From: Periplaneta americana
Taxonomy: Eukaryota > Arthropoda > Insecta > Blattodea > Blattidae
Assembly (NCBI RefSeq): GCF_040183065.1
Contig: NC_091126.1
Coordinates: forward strand, 146,966,204 to 147,030,203
Length of the DNA: 64,000 nt
Reading direction: 5' to 3'
Shown here: one piece after another, positions 47,270 to 58,106 of the stretch
How the letters are laid out: each line of letters begins with the position of its first letter
Numbering within the stretch: the stretch's first letter is position 1
Translations under genes and position numbers: made by a program
Notes under the pieces: model-generated
Databases searched by the model: none
The model's input: only the letters and a program-made list of their open reading frames with translations
Told to the model about the DNA's origin: nothing

Positions 47270-49650
47270 TTTCAGTAATTGGCAACCATTGTAAATATAT
47301 TCCTAACCCTGAATTTTTTTCACAGTACAGTCTATAGCTCTCACTATAAATCAATCTGTGAAAATGTTTGTGCTCTTTAGTTAATTTCAAAATCATTTTA
47401 GAATGAATATATTTATTTCATATTCACCAATCTGGAGTCTAAAAACTTACAGAAAGGTGGGAAAAATGCGCAACAAGCTGAAGGAAGATGAAGAAAGGAA
47501 TACTAATTATAAACAAAAAAATAAACAAATAATGTAAACATCAGAAACGTGTAGATTGGGGGGAAAAATACAAGTACCTGAAAGCCCAAAAAGGGGGGGG
47601 GGAACGAATGCAAAGGGCACAAAAGAGATAGTCAACTGAAGGTTCTGCTGTGATGTCCTATACCTCTCAGGCACTAGGACGAGCAGTTCGTAGGGTAAAA
47701 TCAGTTTTACCAAGATCACCAGGAAAAAATTGAAGGTTTTGAACTCACAGTTGTATGATCTATCGTCAAAGAAACAGAGTGAACTAATTTCTCAGTATAC
47801 TCTAAAAAAAATACAAATTGTCAGATTCAGTTCACAAATATTCTTTAGGTGGAGATCTAATAAAGAAGATGGAATATTTCTGCCACGGAGATGATGTTAG
47901 TTAGTTAGTGGGGTTTAAAAAAGGATGCGTCAGCTACTATGGCTATTTGCGCCTTTTAGAGAGAAATGATGTAAGTCAAAGTACTTCCCTGGTGAGAAGG
48001 ATGTGGTGAGAAAAAAATAATAAAGAGAAGAAAACCCTTCAAAAAAGACGTCTGAATTGCAATATCAAGGCATTTTATGTCCTATTCAAGCACGAATATG
48101 GAGATGTGAGAACTGAGAAGACAAAATTTTACAGTCTACATCCAGTAAGTCTTTGTAAATACTACACGAGACCATGAAGTTTGCTTACATTGGTATTATG
48201 AAGATATTGACCTCTTGAATGGGCTAAAAAATAAAGTCAGAATCTTGCTTAAATAACACTATTCTATTCTAGGAGCTACCTTGTGCTGCAATCCTTCTGA
48301 AGCATGCTATGACAAGAGGTGTAAAGAATGTGGTGTAGAACTTCTTTGTGACAAACTCATAGAATCTGTGACTGATGAAGAAATCAGTGTCAGATGAAGC
48401 AAAATTAAGCTTTTGTCTTCTTAAATGTGAGGATCGAAGTGTTCTAAATATAAAGGACATTGTAAAGGTTGTACCTGTTCCTACTATTGACAATCGAGGA
48501 CATCATCACTTTAATGATGCATTACCAGTCACAGATTGGCAAATTTTCCAATTTTATTAATATTATATGTGAGATACTTAATTTAAGCTGAACACCAGCA
48601 ATTATTGAGAGAGAGAATTATTTTGTATTTCCTGTGCCCTAAATTGTCCCTTTCCTAACAGTGCACCAGAAGTGTAAACCTTCACAATATTTTTTTCTAC
48701 ATGAACGCAATACATTAATCTTTCTCCAATTATTACTACATACATGTGACAATCATTTGATTTTGTATTATAAGATTCTCTGTTACAGTTGCTGTGAAAT
48801 TAAAATTTACATTTCATCTTCATTTTTTACAAATTTCTATGGTCCCTTCCCTAATGCACCTATTTTAACTGATTTTCAGAAACTTATTAAATTATACTTC
48901 GGAACTTTTGATGTATTATTAGTAGCAGTACTTACGTTACACAATGTGATTTACAGATATTGCTCTTTCAACTATTATTTCCTGTATAATGACCCTTCTG
49001 AGTGTCCCGTCTCTAACAAAGTACATATTGTGAAATGGCCCATATATAAAATGCACAATGCTATTCGATGCAAACACACAATTCTAGTTGTCCAATCTTA
49101 CACTTAGAACAATATTCAGGGCTCCACTGATAATTGTGTTCAATTCATTTATTTTATTTTTATTGAATTTGGTATTTACTGCTTAAACTTACATAAAATG
49201 AATTTAATTCCATATATTTACGCAAAATATAGAGCAGTGACAATGTAAATATTAATTTCATTAGCTCGGATAAAAGACAATTCCATTTTGGTGTAACCAA
49301 CTCTTCTTTATGTACGTACTGCAGCACACAATGCCAAATTTACCCATTTTCTCAACCTGTTACATAACTACTGTTTCCCACATCCTGAATATTGGCCACT
49401 TATTCCAGAGGTCCAAGGTTCTATTCTCAATTTCCTACAATATAAGTAATGTCGTTACCCATGATCATTTGAGTCTTTTAAATTCGTTACTTATCGTTTT
49501 CCTTTCTCTTGTATGGAGGAGGGACCCAAAGGCTTGCATTGCAGTCTGAGGCTCATTGTGCTTACCACTCCTATTCTGTGAATGGTTGGGTAGCCGAACA
49601 GCTGCACTCTTGTACAAGTACGGCACACTGCACCGTGAACTGAACCCGAT
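47270..49650. other. Intronic stretch, possible coding relics
   Basis: About 48290-48400 reads LCCNPSEACYDKRCKECGVE on the + strand, a C-N-P-x4-C-x4-C-x2-C cluster. I associate this weakly with the N-terminal part of the protein family seen in repeat family R. A long frame at 48661-49107 lacks an initiating ATG and any known domain. A G9 run lies near 47586. Nothing here is supported as a gene. Confidence 0.35.
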
Positions 49651-49654
49651 CTAT

Positions 49655-49858
49655 GGTATTGATGATGATATGTGATGTGAATTAATAATGGCGAAATGAG
49701 TCCGAGGTCCAACGCCGAAAATTACCCAGCAAGTCTGCTTCAATTGGTTGAGGGAAAACCTCGAAAAAAAACCCCAAGGTAACTTGTCTCAGGATTTGAA
49801 CCGGGGCCCATTCGTTCCACAGTTAGAGATGCTGACTGTTACTCCACAGCGGTGGACT
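49655..49858 (-). mobile_element. tRNA-derived SINE, same family as 5.2 kb
   Basis: On the minus strand: gtccaccgctgtggagtaac, then cccggttcaaatcc (B box), caagttacctt, cctcaaccaattgaagcag and tgctgggtaattttcggcgt. The head is uninterrupted and shows what the 5.2-kb copy looked like before its MITE insertion. Located about 260 bp upstream of ppk exon B. Confidence 0.82.
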
Positions 49859-50121
49859 ACTTTTCGTTACTTTAGTTACCAATTCCTTAATTTAGTTATC
49901 TTCTGCTTACTTTCGTCACTTTTTGTTACCAGTAGACACTACGTTAGTAAAGTAGTAACAAACACATTATAAATATTGTAATCAAAGTTATGAATTTAAT
50001 TTTAAAATTTTCATGGAGATCTGTTCCAGTACAAAAAGTATCACTTCCTTAGAAGAGATGCAACCAGAAAAAAACACAGCCTGCACACCAATTTTGACCC
50101 GCACGTCTGTTTCTGTGGCAG

Positions 50122-50328
50122 GATATTCTGGGCAGCAGCATTCATTCTAGCACTGGCAACTGCAGCCTTTTTCATCACACATCTCTACCGCAAGTGGGAT
50201 GACAGTCCTGTCATTGTATCCATAGGTGCAAGAGCCACTCAACTTATAGCCATTCCCTTTCCAGCTGTCACTGTGTGCACAATGAACAAAGTCAGAAAGG
50301 CAGCAGCAGAACAAATTCTCAATTCCAG
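50122..50328 (+). CDS. ppk: ppk exon B: TM1 and FPAVTVC
   Basis: Encodes R-IFWAAAFILALATAAFFIT (TM1) then HLYRKWDDSPVIVSI and AIPFPAVTVCTMNKVRKAA. The W-x-x-SPV and IPFPAVTVC signatures just after TM1 are diagnostic for insect pickpocket channels. The acceptor is tctgtttctgtggcag and the donor ccag/gtgcgt. The exon enters in phase 2 and leaves in phase 2, total 207 bp. The Cys of TVC is the first conserved extracellular cysteine. The intact frame and high motif conservation support a functional exon. Confidence 0.96.
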
Positions 50329-50492
50329 GTGCGTACACCAGGTTGCAGCATTCACATATGCCTAACTTTATATAGGATTGTTTATTCTTATTAGAGCTAC
50401 AGATACGGTACACAAAACTTTAAGACTGTACACTCTCATTAGACTGTAACAGGAATAACTGAATTGGAGCCACGTCTCCATAGAATAAAGTA

Positions 50493-51403
50493 CAGTACAA
50501 TCCCTCTTATCCGGCACCAAAGGGACCAGGCTAGTTCTGGATACGAGATTTTGCCGGATAATTGAATAAGTACTGGTATATAGAAAAAAAAAAGTTCGTA
50601 TTTCATGGTGCCAAATGTTGAAACTGCAGCCATGAGAAGCTTATTTCTCTATAATTTGCTCATAACTGAATAAACATAAAAAAAAATAATACTCTAATAC
50701 CAGACTCGAATATTCACTGAAAATTTAAGTTTGTGCGATCTTCCTAATGTGGCAACACTTACGGTCCAAACATAACTAAATAAACTGTGAGGATTTTCTT
50801 TATTAAAAGTTGGCCTCGGCAGCGCAGTTGGTATAGTGCTGGCCTTCTGTGCTCGAGGTTGTAAGTTCGATCCCAGCCCAGGTCGATGTCATTTAAGTGT
50901 GCTTAAATGCGACAGGCTCATGTCAGTAGATCTACTGGCATATAAAAAAACTCCTGCGGAACAAAATTCCAGCACACTGTTAATGCCGATATAACCTCGG
51001 CAGTTGCGAGCGTCGTTAAATAAATCATAATTTTTTTTCTTTATTAAAACATATCACACAACACTCATAATACACTAATTTTAGGTTTGAATATTCACTG
51101 AAAATGAAAGTTCGTGTGAACTTCCTAATGTGGCAACACTAATGCCCTGAACATAACTAAATAAACATAAAAACTGTGTGGATTTTTCTGTATTAAAACA
51201 CATCACACAACACAAATAATACACTAATATTAGGTTCAAGTATTCACTGAAAATTAAAGTTCGTGCGAACTTCCTAATGTGGCAAAATTGACGGCCCAGA
51301 TTGTGGCAATGTGGCAGATTGAATATTTTTTTAGCTCAGCCAAAAGTGTCATTGTTTTCATATTGCCGGTTATTTGGGTGCCGGTTAAGAAAGGTTTTTA
51401 CTG
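50493..51403. mobile_element. Pogo/Tigger-like MITE with internal tandem repeats
   Basis: The ends cagtacaatccctcttatcc-ggcac and, reversed, cagtaaaaacctttcttaac-cggcac lie between TA dinucleotides (50491-50492 and 51404-51405), typical of Tc1/pogo. Inside are three diverged tandem units of about 150 bp, each with attcactgaaaat, gttcgtgcgaacttcctaat and gtggcaacact blocks. A 226-bp SINE has inserted between the first and second units. There is no transposase. Lies in ppk intron 2. Confidence 0.88.
50809..51034 (+). mobile_element. tRNA-derived SINE, third family, exact target duplication
   Basis: The head is ggcctcggcagcgcagttgg (A-box region) and gaggttgtaagttcgatccc (B box). The body has gtgcttaaatgcgacaggct, actcctgcggaacaaaattc and ataacctcggcagttgcgag, and ends cgttaaataaatcataa. 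The 15-bp flank ttttctttattaaaa is identical at 50794-50808 and 51035-51049. It is inserted inside the pogo-like MITE. Confidence 0.93.
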
Positions 51404-52008
51404 TAATTATTTAATCTGATGCTGACTTTTGCTTGAAAAACGAAAAGATTGAAACTAGGAAGATGATACTGAAACTTTATATTAATCTGGCCATTAACCC
51501 TCCGCAAGCTGACCTGAAATGCACATGCTGTAACTAAGTGGGTATGGGGTACAAAATGGACCCCGCCCAGCTTGCCAAGGGTTAAGAAAAACTAAAAATG
51601 ACATAATAATTGTACCACTGAGTGGAGCATTCAACATATTAGTACAAATCCAGAACAAATTATGGGAACTGTTGTATTCATGAAGTCAAATGCAAAGAAA
51701 AACAGAAAATCTATACTGCAAAAATTATGTTTTGAACAAGCTTGCTTAAGTAGAGGCATATCAATAACACTGCAAAGTTTAACCTTAGTAGTGAAATACT
51801 TAAATTCTCGTAACTCATTAAACGTTGTAAATATAATGAGTTTGAAAATTGATATGTGTAAACCAACAGTAAAACTTGCAAACCTATGTTACAATATATA
51901 ATACTTATGATTTAAATTTCACAATCTATGAAGAAAAGTTTTCAGAATGAAGCTCATGTGGATTTACAATAGGCCAGGGCTGCTAAAGGTCTTCTTGCTA
52001 CTGGCTCA

Positions 52009-52755
52009 GTAGATTGTACAGAAACCACAATGTAGCAACCAGGCTCTGCTAAGCTGTTTGCATGCTTTAGTTATGCAGAGATTGTGCTATCGATGTTACA
52101 CAGCACTGTACTGGTAATTCGACACTCCACAAACCATTTTGCTGTAAAATATTACTAAATCTAAGCAGTTAAAAAAATTATTTACTCACCAAAATTAAGA
52201 AAGGAGATGCTAAAAGTGTCTGACTTATTGTTCTAAACATTTTCTACACCTTTTTAAGAAGTGCTGCATTGCTTGATGCAATTTCCTTTAAGTAATGTTT
52301 TCCCCAAATGCTGTTTTTCATTTCTTTCAACAATGTGAATTATTTTTGTATAATTTGTCATTTAGAGTCCCCCAAAGATAAAGTCACAGGTGTTACATCG
52401 GGAGATTGACAAGTGCACAAAAAAATTCGCATACTCTCGAAGAAATTAAAAACAGCATTTGGGAAAGCGTCACTTCTTTTTCTCTACAGAAACTGTAGCC
52501 AGTAATGCGCTTCTTCCGAAATGGTGCCACAAATGCATGGGAAAAAAACATAAGACACTTTCAGCATCTCCTTTCTTATCTTTGATGAGTAAATTATGTT
52601 TTAACTGCTAATAATTCAATAATAATTTACATTAATAATGGTGTATTAAATTACTGACACTGCTACATATCACCAATAACACGCTCACTGCATAACCAGA
52701 GCCTACAAACAGCTCAGCCGAGAATCAGTTTGCTATGTTGTAGTTTATCTACAAT
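52009..52755. mobile_element. Tc1/mariner foldback with transposase C-terminus in both arms
   Basis: The left arm (about 52009-52340) and right arm (about 52435-52755) are imperfect complements. For example, ggagatgctaaaagtgtctg pairs with agacactttcagcatctcc, and tctgctaagctgtttgcatg with caaacagctcagccgaga. Read on the +, the right arm gives KNSIWESVTSFSLQKL and NAWEKNIRHFQHLLS, resembling the LEELKxxI...xxHxEHLL end of a Tc1/mariner-type transposase. The left arm gives related residues on the minus strand. Located in ppk intron 2. Confidence 0.7.
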
Positions 52756-52955
52756 GTATTCACCAAGTATATCGTCCAAACATTTAAATTCAGTCATCCA
52801 AATATTTTATTCAAGGAGATTATAATGGACAATCCTAGTACCTACAAACAGAAAATGCATTCAGCTTTTCTCATTATGTATCAGCATTTAAAATTAAATA
52901 ATATTAGTTTGTAATTAAGACAGTAGAGCAGAATGTAATAATATATTATTCACAG

Positions 52956-53118
52956 AAACCCTGATGACGACTTAAATAAGATCCTGCTCAAGGACATGTG
53001 TGATGACACCTTTGAGGCATATGACAGTAGTAGTGGCAGCAGTAATGACATCGTCATGACTGAATACATGCAAAATCGCAGTGGAAAATGGGACACCATC
53101 CAGAGTTTCATGACAAAT
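52956..53118 (+). CDS. ppk: ppk exon C: proximal ectodomain
   Basis: Encodes R-NPDDDLNKILLKDMCDDTFE then AYDSSSGSSNDIVMTEYMQN and RSGKWDTIQSFMTN. This is the variable finger-side part of the ectodomain that follows FPAVTVC. It contains one cysteine and a Ser-rich insert. Acceptor attattcacag, donor aat/gtaagt (perfect consensus). It enters in phase 2, completing AG/A as Arg, and leaves in phase 0. It is the least conserved of the exons, and the assignment rests on the matching phases and position between exons B and D. Confidence 0.88.
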
Positions 53119-53292
53119 GTAAGTTCCTTTTACTACTAACTTACTATTCGGAAAAAGCAGATATGTTTGTGAATTTTAAAATTTTATGTCATTTTCAAGT
53201 CTTTTTTTATCAAAATGGAACTGTCCCTGAACACGAGCTTCCTCTTTTGGAGTACTTTCATGTAGCCTTTTTTTATGTATGATATGTTATTA

Positions 53293-53293
<1 letters not shown>

Positions 53294-53352
<59 letters not shown>

Positions 53353-53353
53353 A
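53294..53353. repeat. (AAAT)n microsatellite
   Basis: About fourteen AAAT units, 175 bp downstream of exon C. Confidence 0.95.
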
Positions 53354-53459
53354 ATGTATACAAGTATTTCCAATCGGAATCTAATACAACTAAAGTTATA
53401 AATGTTTGTAATGTTAAACCTATAAAATGGACATGCTGTACTTAGTTTATATTTAAAAC

Positions 53460-55130
53460 TAAATGGTTAGTGCCAGTTACTAGTTCTATTTTCAAGGAAG
53501 TGAGTGCCTTTTCAATTCATTGTGCTCTGGGTAAGTGACAGTGAATTTATTGTCAAACGAAATTCTTGGTTCTAAGATGTCAGTTCTCGTATTGAGGAAC
53601 CAATAAACATAGCTGTCCCAAGGGAGTCTGAAGTGATCGAAGGTTCAATATTGAACATCGTTGTCTGGCGACAGATTCTGTGGAATGCCATGAGAGCCTC
53701 AGCCTCAGCCTCAACCCGAATGTGTAGTGGGGTGAGTCCTATCAGCATTTCCACTGCCGCAGTGGGAGTTGTTCTAAATGCTCCCGTTATTGCTATGCGG
53801 AACACCCTTTGCAATTTGTTAAGTTCAGTCCTGCAGTTCCTTAATTTAACTCTTGGCCACCACATAAGTGCAGCATAAGAGAGAAAAAGTCTTACCATAG
53901 TGATGTATATCCAATATATAATCCTGGGTTTTAGACCCCAAGTCTTACCAAGCATTCTTCTACAGGTCCAAAAAATCCTGTAGGACTTGGCAATGCAGTA
54001 ATCTAAGTGCTTTTTCCAAGTTAATCTCTTGTCCAGGGTGAATCCTAGATACTTAACTTTTCGGAATATGTATGGTAAGACTTTCCTGTGTTAAATTTCA
54101 ACGTACCTAGTTTACATGTTTCGACCTATTTATGGGTCATCTTCAGAACTGGTCGTTGTTGGTCTTGGCGCCACTTGTTTTGTTTCCTGTGAGGATGTGT
54201 TCCTGTGGTATAGTGTAGAGTCAAAGAGTGTGTATGTTTTGAAGTTGAGTTGTGTGTTGAGAATTTCGTTGGGGTGTGTTTTTGTGTGTCTGTATATGTC
54301 ATATTGTTCTAGTGTGTTTAGTTTCTGGCTTTTTGGTTGGATATGTAGTATTTCCATGTCTGTGTTGATGTCTCTGTGGGTGTGGTTAGCATTTGTGATG
54401 TGTTCTGCATATGTGGAGGTGTTTTGTAATTTTGTTATGGCTGTGATGTGTTCTTTGTAACGTGTTTGAAACGATCTGCCTGTCTGTCCTATGTAGAAGT
54501 TGTTGCAGGTGTTACATTTGAGTTTGTATACGCCTGTGTGGTTGTATTTGTTTGTTTGTGTTGTTTGTGTGTTGAGACGTTTTTGTAGAGTGTTATTTGT
54601 TCTGTATGCGATGTTGTAATTTAATTTCTTGAATGAGGTTGCAATTTTGTGCGTGTTTTTGTTTTCGTATGTTAGTGTGATGTATTTTTTGTGTTCTTGT
54701 GTTTGTGTTGTAGAGTAGGGTAACCTCTCACCAAAAAGAGTAGGTTCCTTCAAGTTCCCTATAGACCTCATTCTAGTGAAAGTAACACTACCGTTTTATT
54801 GGGATTAATAGAAAGTTTGTTTCTGTTGCACCAGGCTTCAATTTTTACAGTGCAACTTGAAGCACCTCTAAGACTGTATTAGGAAATTTCCCTTTAACAA
54901 TTACAGCAATATCATCTGCAAACCAGATGGTAAAATACCCAACTCCATTGAGTTCCTGCAACAAGGCACTCACAACCAGGTTCCAAAGCAGGGGCGAAAG
55001 AACACCACCTTGAGGACAGCCTCTGGCCGTAATCACCTTAAAAACTCATTACGTAATCAGGCATAGTCATACTCAAAACACGTCTGAGAGCAGCACATAT
55101 AAAGAGTCCAATTAACTACTGTTTGAGCTA
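53460..55130 (-). pseudogene. R1/Jockey-like LINE, split by a Penelope element
   Basis: On the minus strand the order is GCPQGGVLSPLLWNLVVSAL with FADDIAVIVKGKFPNTV (55036-54845), then WCNRNKLSINPNKTVVL and LKEPTLFGERLP (up to about 54716). After the Penelope insert come RKVKYLGFTLDKRLTWKKHL (about 54050), LGKTWGLKPRIIYWIYITMV, LSYAALMWWPRVKLRN and AFRTTPTAAVEMLIGLTPLH (53955-53572). This is the RT palm and following region of R1-type LINEs. The catalytic YADD is FADD here. There are stops between blocks and both ends are missing. Lies in ppk intron 3, antisense to the gene. Confidence 0.88.
54063..54715 (-). pseudogene. Penelope-like element, GIY-YIG part and 3' end
   Basis: The frame 54715-54130 encodes TTQTQEHKKYITLTYENKNT, later GVYKLKCNTCNNFYIGQTGR and SFQTRYKEHITAI, a GIY-YIG endonuclease (GVY...YIGQTGR...R...EH). 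It closes with LNTQLNFKTYTLFDSTLYHR and SQETKQVAPRP. The RT half is absent, so the copy is 5'-truncated. The ORF seems open, but upstream it fuses by chance to the host LINE (…LFGERLP). The 3' module (54063-54150) recurs at 26.6 and 63.8 kb. Confidence 0.9.
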
Positions 55131-55241
55131 TGCTGATGGTCTATCATCTTCCTTAAATTATTTGCATTACTTTATTCTTGCAAACCAAATTTTTTTAATG
55201 TAAATTAAAACAATTTTCACAGAATAATTTTTTTGTTCCAG

Positions 55242-55390
55242 GTGAGTCAACCATGCTATGAAATGATACAATCTTGCTATTATGCAGGACAAAACCAAAA
55301 CTGTATCGAGATATTCAACCCAGCACTCACTGATGAAGGAATTTGCTGCTCCTTTAACAAACTGAAGCGAGACCTTATATTCAGAAATCC
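55242..55390 (+). CDS. ppk: ppk exon D: EGICCSFN ectodomain
   Basis: Encodes VSQPCYEMIQSCYYAGQNQN then CIEIFNPALTDEGICCSFNK and LKRDLIFRNP. The C-x5-C...C...T-D-E-G-x-C-C-S-F-N pattern is a hallmark of insect pickpocket ectodomains. Its cysteines pair in the conserved disulphide core. Acceptor ttttttgttccag, donor atcc/gtgagt. It enters in phase 0 and leaves in phase 2. A hAT element starts only 29 bp past the donor. Confidence 0.96.
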
Positions 55391-55419
55391 GTGAGTCATG
55401 TTTGTTTGCTCACTGGAAC

Positions 55420-56011
55420 CAGGGCTTAAGGTAGAATATAAAATGTTGTAAAAATGCACAAATGAAAAATTACTTGTGCAAATTGCAAAAATATTGTGCA
55501 ATATACTAAATCATTGTACAGAAAGATAAAGTTAAAAGGGTTTTCAGAAACAAAAATTTATGTACTCTAATCTGCTTTTCGGAGTTTTATTACTTTCAAC
55601 ACATCTTCCCATACTGTAGATAAATTAGTAACTGGACCTATGTTTAGAATCAATTACTGCTGAGTTTACATCACATCAAAAACTTACACTTTTATGAGTA
55701 CTACCCCAAACATTGAAAGCACTTCAGAAATAAATCCCTTTATGAGTAGATCCATCAAGATTTAATATTAACAGAGTGCTAACACTTTTCACTGAAAGGC
55801 GATTTTTAATTTCACTTTTCTTTATAAGTTTTATACAGCCAAGCCCTCGCATACATCTCTGATTTCATTTTCTACATAATCATCTTTGCTTCTAAAGTTT
55901 TCACAAGTCCAATGTGGTGGTCGCATTTTTGCACATTTACTTTAAACGTTTCTCACATTTTTAGAAGTTGGGTAGCAAAATGCGACAAACACGACTGTGG
56001 CTTAAACCCTA
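55420..56011. mobile_element. hAT-like MITE (592 bp)
   Basis: The 8-bp duplication actggaac at 55412-55419 and 56012-56019 is exact, around ends CAGGGCTTAAG and, reversed, TAGGGTTTAAG. Internal tgcaaaaa/ttgtgcaa motifs occur near both ends. No ORF. Lies at the start of ppk intron 4. Confidence 0.87.
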
Positions 56012-56273
56012 ACTGGAACCAAGGGTCTATAAAAATTGCATAATTATGTCAACATTTCGCACAAAAAAATCTTGACTTCCTAGAAGTGCTTTTAACACAG
56101 TTGCAAATGGGTTTTTTTTTTAACATCTTATTTTTGTCTAACATAAGCAATTTTGCAGGTCTTTGCTTAATGTAGACTACTGTGATCTGTTATTACTGAC
56201 AGATAAAAAAAGAAGTATTATTTTTAAGTTCCAAGAGATGGCAGGAATGCAAAATAAAAGGTACAAATACAGT

Positions 56274-56799
56274 ATGTGCCAAAACAAACAATACTGAAAT
56301 GATCGCTCATCTGCTGTCCAGGTTTCCCTAGCAACCAAATATTTATTTATTTTATATGATAGTTTAAGATATTGCATATTCAGTGTTGGGGTTAGTGCTG
56401 CAATTATGGTTCCCACAACAGAGGAGGTGTTTATCGTCAAGCATTATTTCTGGTCATACAGAGCGGGGCATCAGAATGAGCTGAGCTTGTGGCACATTAA
56501 AGAGCAGTATCAGGAGTAATTTAACTTACGGAACCAAATAACACAACAATGTTAGCTATCGTCGAGAAGTTAAGTCGTACGTGATCAGTCTTATGTTTGT
56601 AATTTCAGTACTCCGTATGACCAGAAATAATGCTCGACAATAAAAACCTTCTCTGTTGCGAGAACCATAATTGCAGAAATCAACAAAACATTGAATTCAC
56701 AATTTGTCAAACTAATACACACAATAAATAAATACTTCGCTGCTAAGGAAAAGTGGACAGCAAATGAGTGATAATTTCAGTACTGTTTGTTTTGGCATA
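56274..56799. mobile_element. Tc1/mariner foldback with transposase N-terminus in both arms
   Basis: The outer ends are atgtgccaaaacaaacaata and, reversed, tatgccaaaacaaacagtac. The arms of about 200 bp are imperfect complements. At 56406 on the + strand ATG opens MVPTTEEVFIVKHYFWSYRA then GHQNELSLWHIKEQYQE, stop at 56517. At 56668 on the minus strand ATG opens MVLATEKVFIVEHYFWSYGV. Both match the start of the DUF4817-type DNA-binding region of insect Tc1/mariner-like transposases. Confidence 0.8.
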
Positions 56800-57006
56800 T
56801 ATGTATGTTACAGGCCACATCAACCCAGAACTCACCACAGAGAGATGGTTGCTAACAATTTCCACCCATCCACCCCCCCCCCCTCCCATTATTCATTTTT
56901 AAATTAGGCCCTCTGGACTTCACCGAAATTCACCTTGAGGGTTAAATATCCGTTCTATCAGGGTTTTTGACCCGATCAAAGACCGGGAAATCCCAATTAG
57001 CCTTTG

Positions 57007-57088
57007 GAGTACTTAAAAGCATTATATATGAACTATTTTTATAGCCTGTAGAGTAATTAAAAGCATTATATATGAACTATTTTTTAGA
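57007..57088. repeat. Direct 44-bp duplication
   Basis: ttaaaagcattatatatgaa then ctattttt occurs twice, at about 57011 and 57055. Confidence 0.8.
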
Positions 57089-57089
57089 C

Positions 57090-58100
57090 ATATTTTTAGT
57101 TTAAAGTATAACCGTTACAATGGAATGTATGTTCTTATTTGCTCTTTTGTTCTGTAATTAATTGTAATTCTGTATTTGCTTTGTTTATATATCATATTCC
57201 ACATTATGCATTATGCTGATTTCCTTTACTATTACCAGTGTTCATTTGTTAATTTATGTAATAGTTATGAAATTACTACAAGTTCAAATAATAAAAAAGT
57301 TAAATGTGTTAAAGTATCCAACCAATTGCAGGCCTATTTCAAGCAAACACAAGTTTTAATAAGACGGAGTAAATTTCCTTCAGTTCTTACTCTACGTAAT
57401 CAAAAAACGTCAGTTTTGTATATGAGGAAGTGCGCCTGGTGTTCTGTCTAGCTTTCAAAACATTAGGGGTAACAGTATGAAGTTGGAACATTCGGATGGA
57501 TGCTTCACCTTGACAGATGTTCTCTGACCAGTCGAATCTAAACCAATTCTAAACCCTACACTGCAGCTCGTTAGTAGTAATGAAATGAAATGGGGGAAGA
57601 TTAAGTTTTCCTCCTATAACATCATGTCAATAAATAGCTTATTTTCTGAATCTGGCCACTTCCATCAATAGTCTCAGTCAGCCTAGCACATATAACTTTT
57701 AGACTCTCGCCACCATTTCCATACAGGTTACACAGTGCTGCATTTTATAAGAATCTAACCATCTTTCCTTGGATACACACATATTGAAATTTGCTTGAAA
57801 CTTCATCAAAGTAATCTTTCACGGAATAATGCTCAACCACAATATCTGTCAAAATTGGTCCAATGTTCAACTTCACAAGAAATTACGAAAAATATTCCTT
57901 TCAACATTTCAGCCGTACTGACATATATGTGAATCAAGTGCTTTGATCAGGGAAAAAATCCTACAATTGTAATATATTTACTAGTGTACTGTGAGAAAAT
58001 ACTTATAAATGTTGGATAAACATATTTTTTCCTCAGAATTTAGAATTATTCTTTTATTGCTTATATTCTATTCCAAAGAGAATACTTTTTAATTCATTGC
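57090..58100. other. Intron 4 non-coding stretch
   Basis: The frame at 57176-57451 has no recognised domain. It lacks clear splice sites compatible with the flanking ppk phases. Nothing else is seen. Confidence 0.45.
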
Positions 58101-58106
58101 TATAAC

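Larger units (their letters stand above)
26476..50121 (+). other. ppk intron 1 (23.6 kb)
   Basis: Donor gtaaga at 26476, acceptor tctgtttctgtggcag ending at 50121. It is the largest intron in the window and holds most of the transposons listed between these coordinates, plus one possible nested gene. Given the canonical exon A-exon B junction (LER-IFW), I find no further ppk exon inside it. Confidence 0.8.

Noticed and set aside
48661-49107. 148-codon open frame in an AT-rich region
   Set aside because: It begins at GTG, has no early ATG, no recognisable domain and no splice sites fitting the flanking ppk exons. Composition is Phe/Tyr/Ile-rich as expected from T-rich DNA.
54116-54460. 114-codon + strand frame rich in Val, Cys and Ser
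   Set aside because: It is the antisense shadow of the Penelope GIY-YIG ORF on the minus strand.
57176-57451. 91-codon open frame in ppk intron 4
   Set aside because: No domain recognised. Exons D and E already join in phase with conserved spacing, so no extra exon is needed.
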